From JBEKCP01 sp050014815 (GTDB taxonomy: Bacteria > Planctomycetota > Planctomycetia > Pirellulales > Thermoguttaceae), in assembly GCA_050014815.1 (NCBI GenBank), contig JBEKCP010000322.1:1-7095 (forward strand): a stretch of 7,095 nucleotides of DNA, given 5' to 3'. A program made the translations under genes and the position numbers. Shown one piece after another: positions 6,174-7,095 of this stretch. The notes beneath the pieces were generated by a model. It was not told the origin of the DNA. It worked only from the letters and a program-made list of their open reading frames with translations, and did not search any database. How positions within the stretch are numbered: position 1 is the stretch's first letter; every line of letters begins with the position of its first letter.

Positions 6174-7095
6174 ATGAGCAACCTCACAAGATGCGCTTGC
6201 TTGGGGTCGTTGATCTTCCTGAATCTGGCGCTGGGCATCCAGGCGGCGGAACCGCCCAAGGGTTTTTCCGTGGCAGGGACCGCTCAAGGCCAGAACCCGT
6301 TGCCTTCCCCGCGGGTCGATTTCTCCTACGCCTTCGGCACCCCGCACCGAATCACCGCGACGATGCCCGACAGCAGCGATAAGACCCTGTTGGACCTGCA
6401 ACCCGACAGTTTGCGCATGTCGTGGACCTACGACGACCTCAAGAATCTGCCGCTGTGCGTCTATCGGCCGACCAAGGCCACCTGGGAGTTGCGCATGCTC
6501 CCCAAACTGGATGAGCAGGCATTTACGCACTGCACCTGGCATAGGCTGGAAGGCGCGCTTCCGGTGCTCGACAATGTCTACGAGTCTCGCGACGGCACCC
6601 TACGATTGCAGGTGGCGGGAGGAACGACCGCGGCAATCGTTCGCGTGGAAATGGTCAACACGGGCGACCGGGAACACCGCTTCTCTCTGCCCACTACGGT
6701 TCGCTACCTCGTCTCCAAAGACAAACAGAAGCAGCAGATCGCCTGGGACCGCGACACTCTGAAAGTCGGCGACCGGGCGATGGCCCTCGTCCTCGGCGCC
6801 GACCAGTGCGAAGTGCCGGAGACGAACACGGTGGTGCAGGTCTGGAAGGTGCAGCCGGGCAAGCGGGCCGTGGCATGGCTCGTGCGACCTTACCGAGCGA
6901 CCCTTGGAGATCTGGCCGAACTGCGCCGGTGCGACTGGGCTTCGGAGTTCGACGCGGCCGTGCAGACGTGGAAGAAACTGCTGGGGCGCGCGGCGCGGTT
7001 CCAGGTTCCCGACCAGGGCGTCCAAAACGCGATTCATGCGTGCCTCGCCGACGTGTTTGTCATGCGCGAACCCCTGGCCAAGGGATACCTGGGTT
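6174..7095 (+). CDS. Secreted protein, N-terminal part of a third six-hairpin glycosidase-like enzyme, 3' end cut by the window (gene 3)
   Basis: The frame stays open from 6174 to the window end (307 codons) with no stop, so the gene is incomplete. ATG 6174 is chosen because it gives a standard 25-residue signal peptide: MSNLTR, hydrophobic core CLGSLIFLNLALGI, cleavage near QAA|E. In-frame GTG 6141 (AAGGAG, spacer 8) and ATG 6114 (GGGAG, spacer 9) have better ribosome sites and would add 11 or 20 Asn-rich residues; either may be the real start. Residues about 45-260 look beta-rich, with WHRLEGALPVLDNVY followed by a DGTLRLQV...RVEMVNTGDREH run resembling the N-terminal beta-sandwich of six-hairpin glycosidases. 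At 275, RFQVPDQGVQNAI lines up with RVHVPDERWTDAW and RLNVPCERLAAQW, where the helical domain starts in genes 1 and 2. The mature N-terminus does not visibly resemble the other two, so it is probably a different subfamily. No catalytic residue lies inside the window. Confidence 0.8.
   Translation, partial: MSNLTRCACLGSLIFLNLALGIQAAEPPKGFSVAGTAQGQNPLPSPRVDFSYAFGTPHRITATMPDSSDKTLLDLQPDSLRMSWTYDDLKNLPLCVYRPTKATWELRMLPKLDEQAFTHCTWHRLEGALPVLDNVYESRDGTLRLQVAGGTTAAIVRVEMVNTGDREHRFSLPTTVRYLVSKDKQKQQIAWDRDTLKVGDRAMALVLGADQCEVPETNTVVQVWKVQPGKRAVAWLVRPYRATLGDLAELRRCDWASEFDAAVQTWKKLLGRAARFQVPDQGVQNAIHACLADVFVMREPLAKGYLG
6198..6260 (+). repeat. Signal-peptide module shared with gene 1 (copy 2)
   Basis: This is the partner of 8-70 and encodes CLGSLIFLNLALGIQAAEPPK (given here as the 21-residue core split at GI/QAA). 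Shared blocks include TTGATC, CTGAATCTG and GCGGCGGAA. Upstream of the block, gene 3 has one extra codon relative to gene 1 (TRCAC against RVC). Whether the similarity continues into the gene 1 leader cannot be seen, because that lies outside the window. Confidence 0.75.

Noticed and set aside
6191..6382. A 63-codon open frame over the start of gene 3.
   Set aside because: It is in a different frame from the signal peptide shared with gene 1, ends early, and has an Arg/Gly-rich shadow composition.

Overview
This window looks like part of a secreted polysaccharide-degradation locus from a GC-rich bacterium, most likely a member of the Planctomycetota or a close relative. That guess rests on three things seen here: strongly GC-biased codon use, large exported proteins with a beta-sandwich plus six-hairpin layout, and, in the middle gene, an inserted domain with a VHPGP / GDGVAW / GDVLIVA motif set that I recognise from planctomycete surface and cytochrome-type (DUF1553-associated) proteins. 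Taxonomy is an inference; there is no marker gene.

Layout: three large genes lie head to tail on the + strand and fill almost the whole window. Gene 1 (2-2659) enters from the left edge, missing roughly its first five codons, and ends at a TGA. A 64-base gap with a hairpin and a clear Shine-Dalgarno follows. Gene 2 (2724-6095, GTG start) encodes 1123 residues. A 78-base gap carries three ribosome-binding-site/start pairs in one frame, then gene 3 (best start 6174) runs off the right edge. No tRNA, rRNA, CRISPR array, insertion sequence or convincing promoter is visible, so co-transcription is plausible. The minus strand has long open frames but these are shadows of the GC-rich genes.

Proteins: genes 1 and 2 are full-length paralogues with a signal peptide, an N-terminal beta-rich region, an (alpha/alpha)6 six-hairpin glycosidase-like domain and a small C-terminal beta domain. 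Gene 3 has a signal peptide and a different beta-rich N-terminal region, and stops just as what looks like the same helical domain begins. All three are expected to act outside the cytoplasm on glycans; the substrate cannot be read from the sequence.

The most striking thing is mosaicism. The last 113 residues of genes 1 and 2 are 86% identical (83% in DNA, no indels), whereas the best-conserved stretches of the helical domain reach only about 46-48%. Gene 1 also shares its signal-peptide DNA (52/63 bases) with gene 3, not with gene 2, although the mature N-termini of genes 1 and 3 look unrelated. Gene 2 differs from gene 1 in length almost entirely by one inserted domain of about 235-240 residues bracketed by proline-rich linkers.
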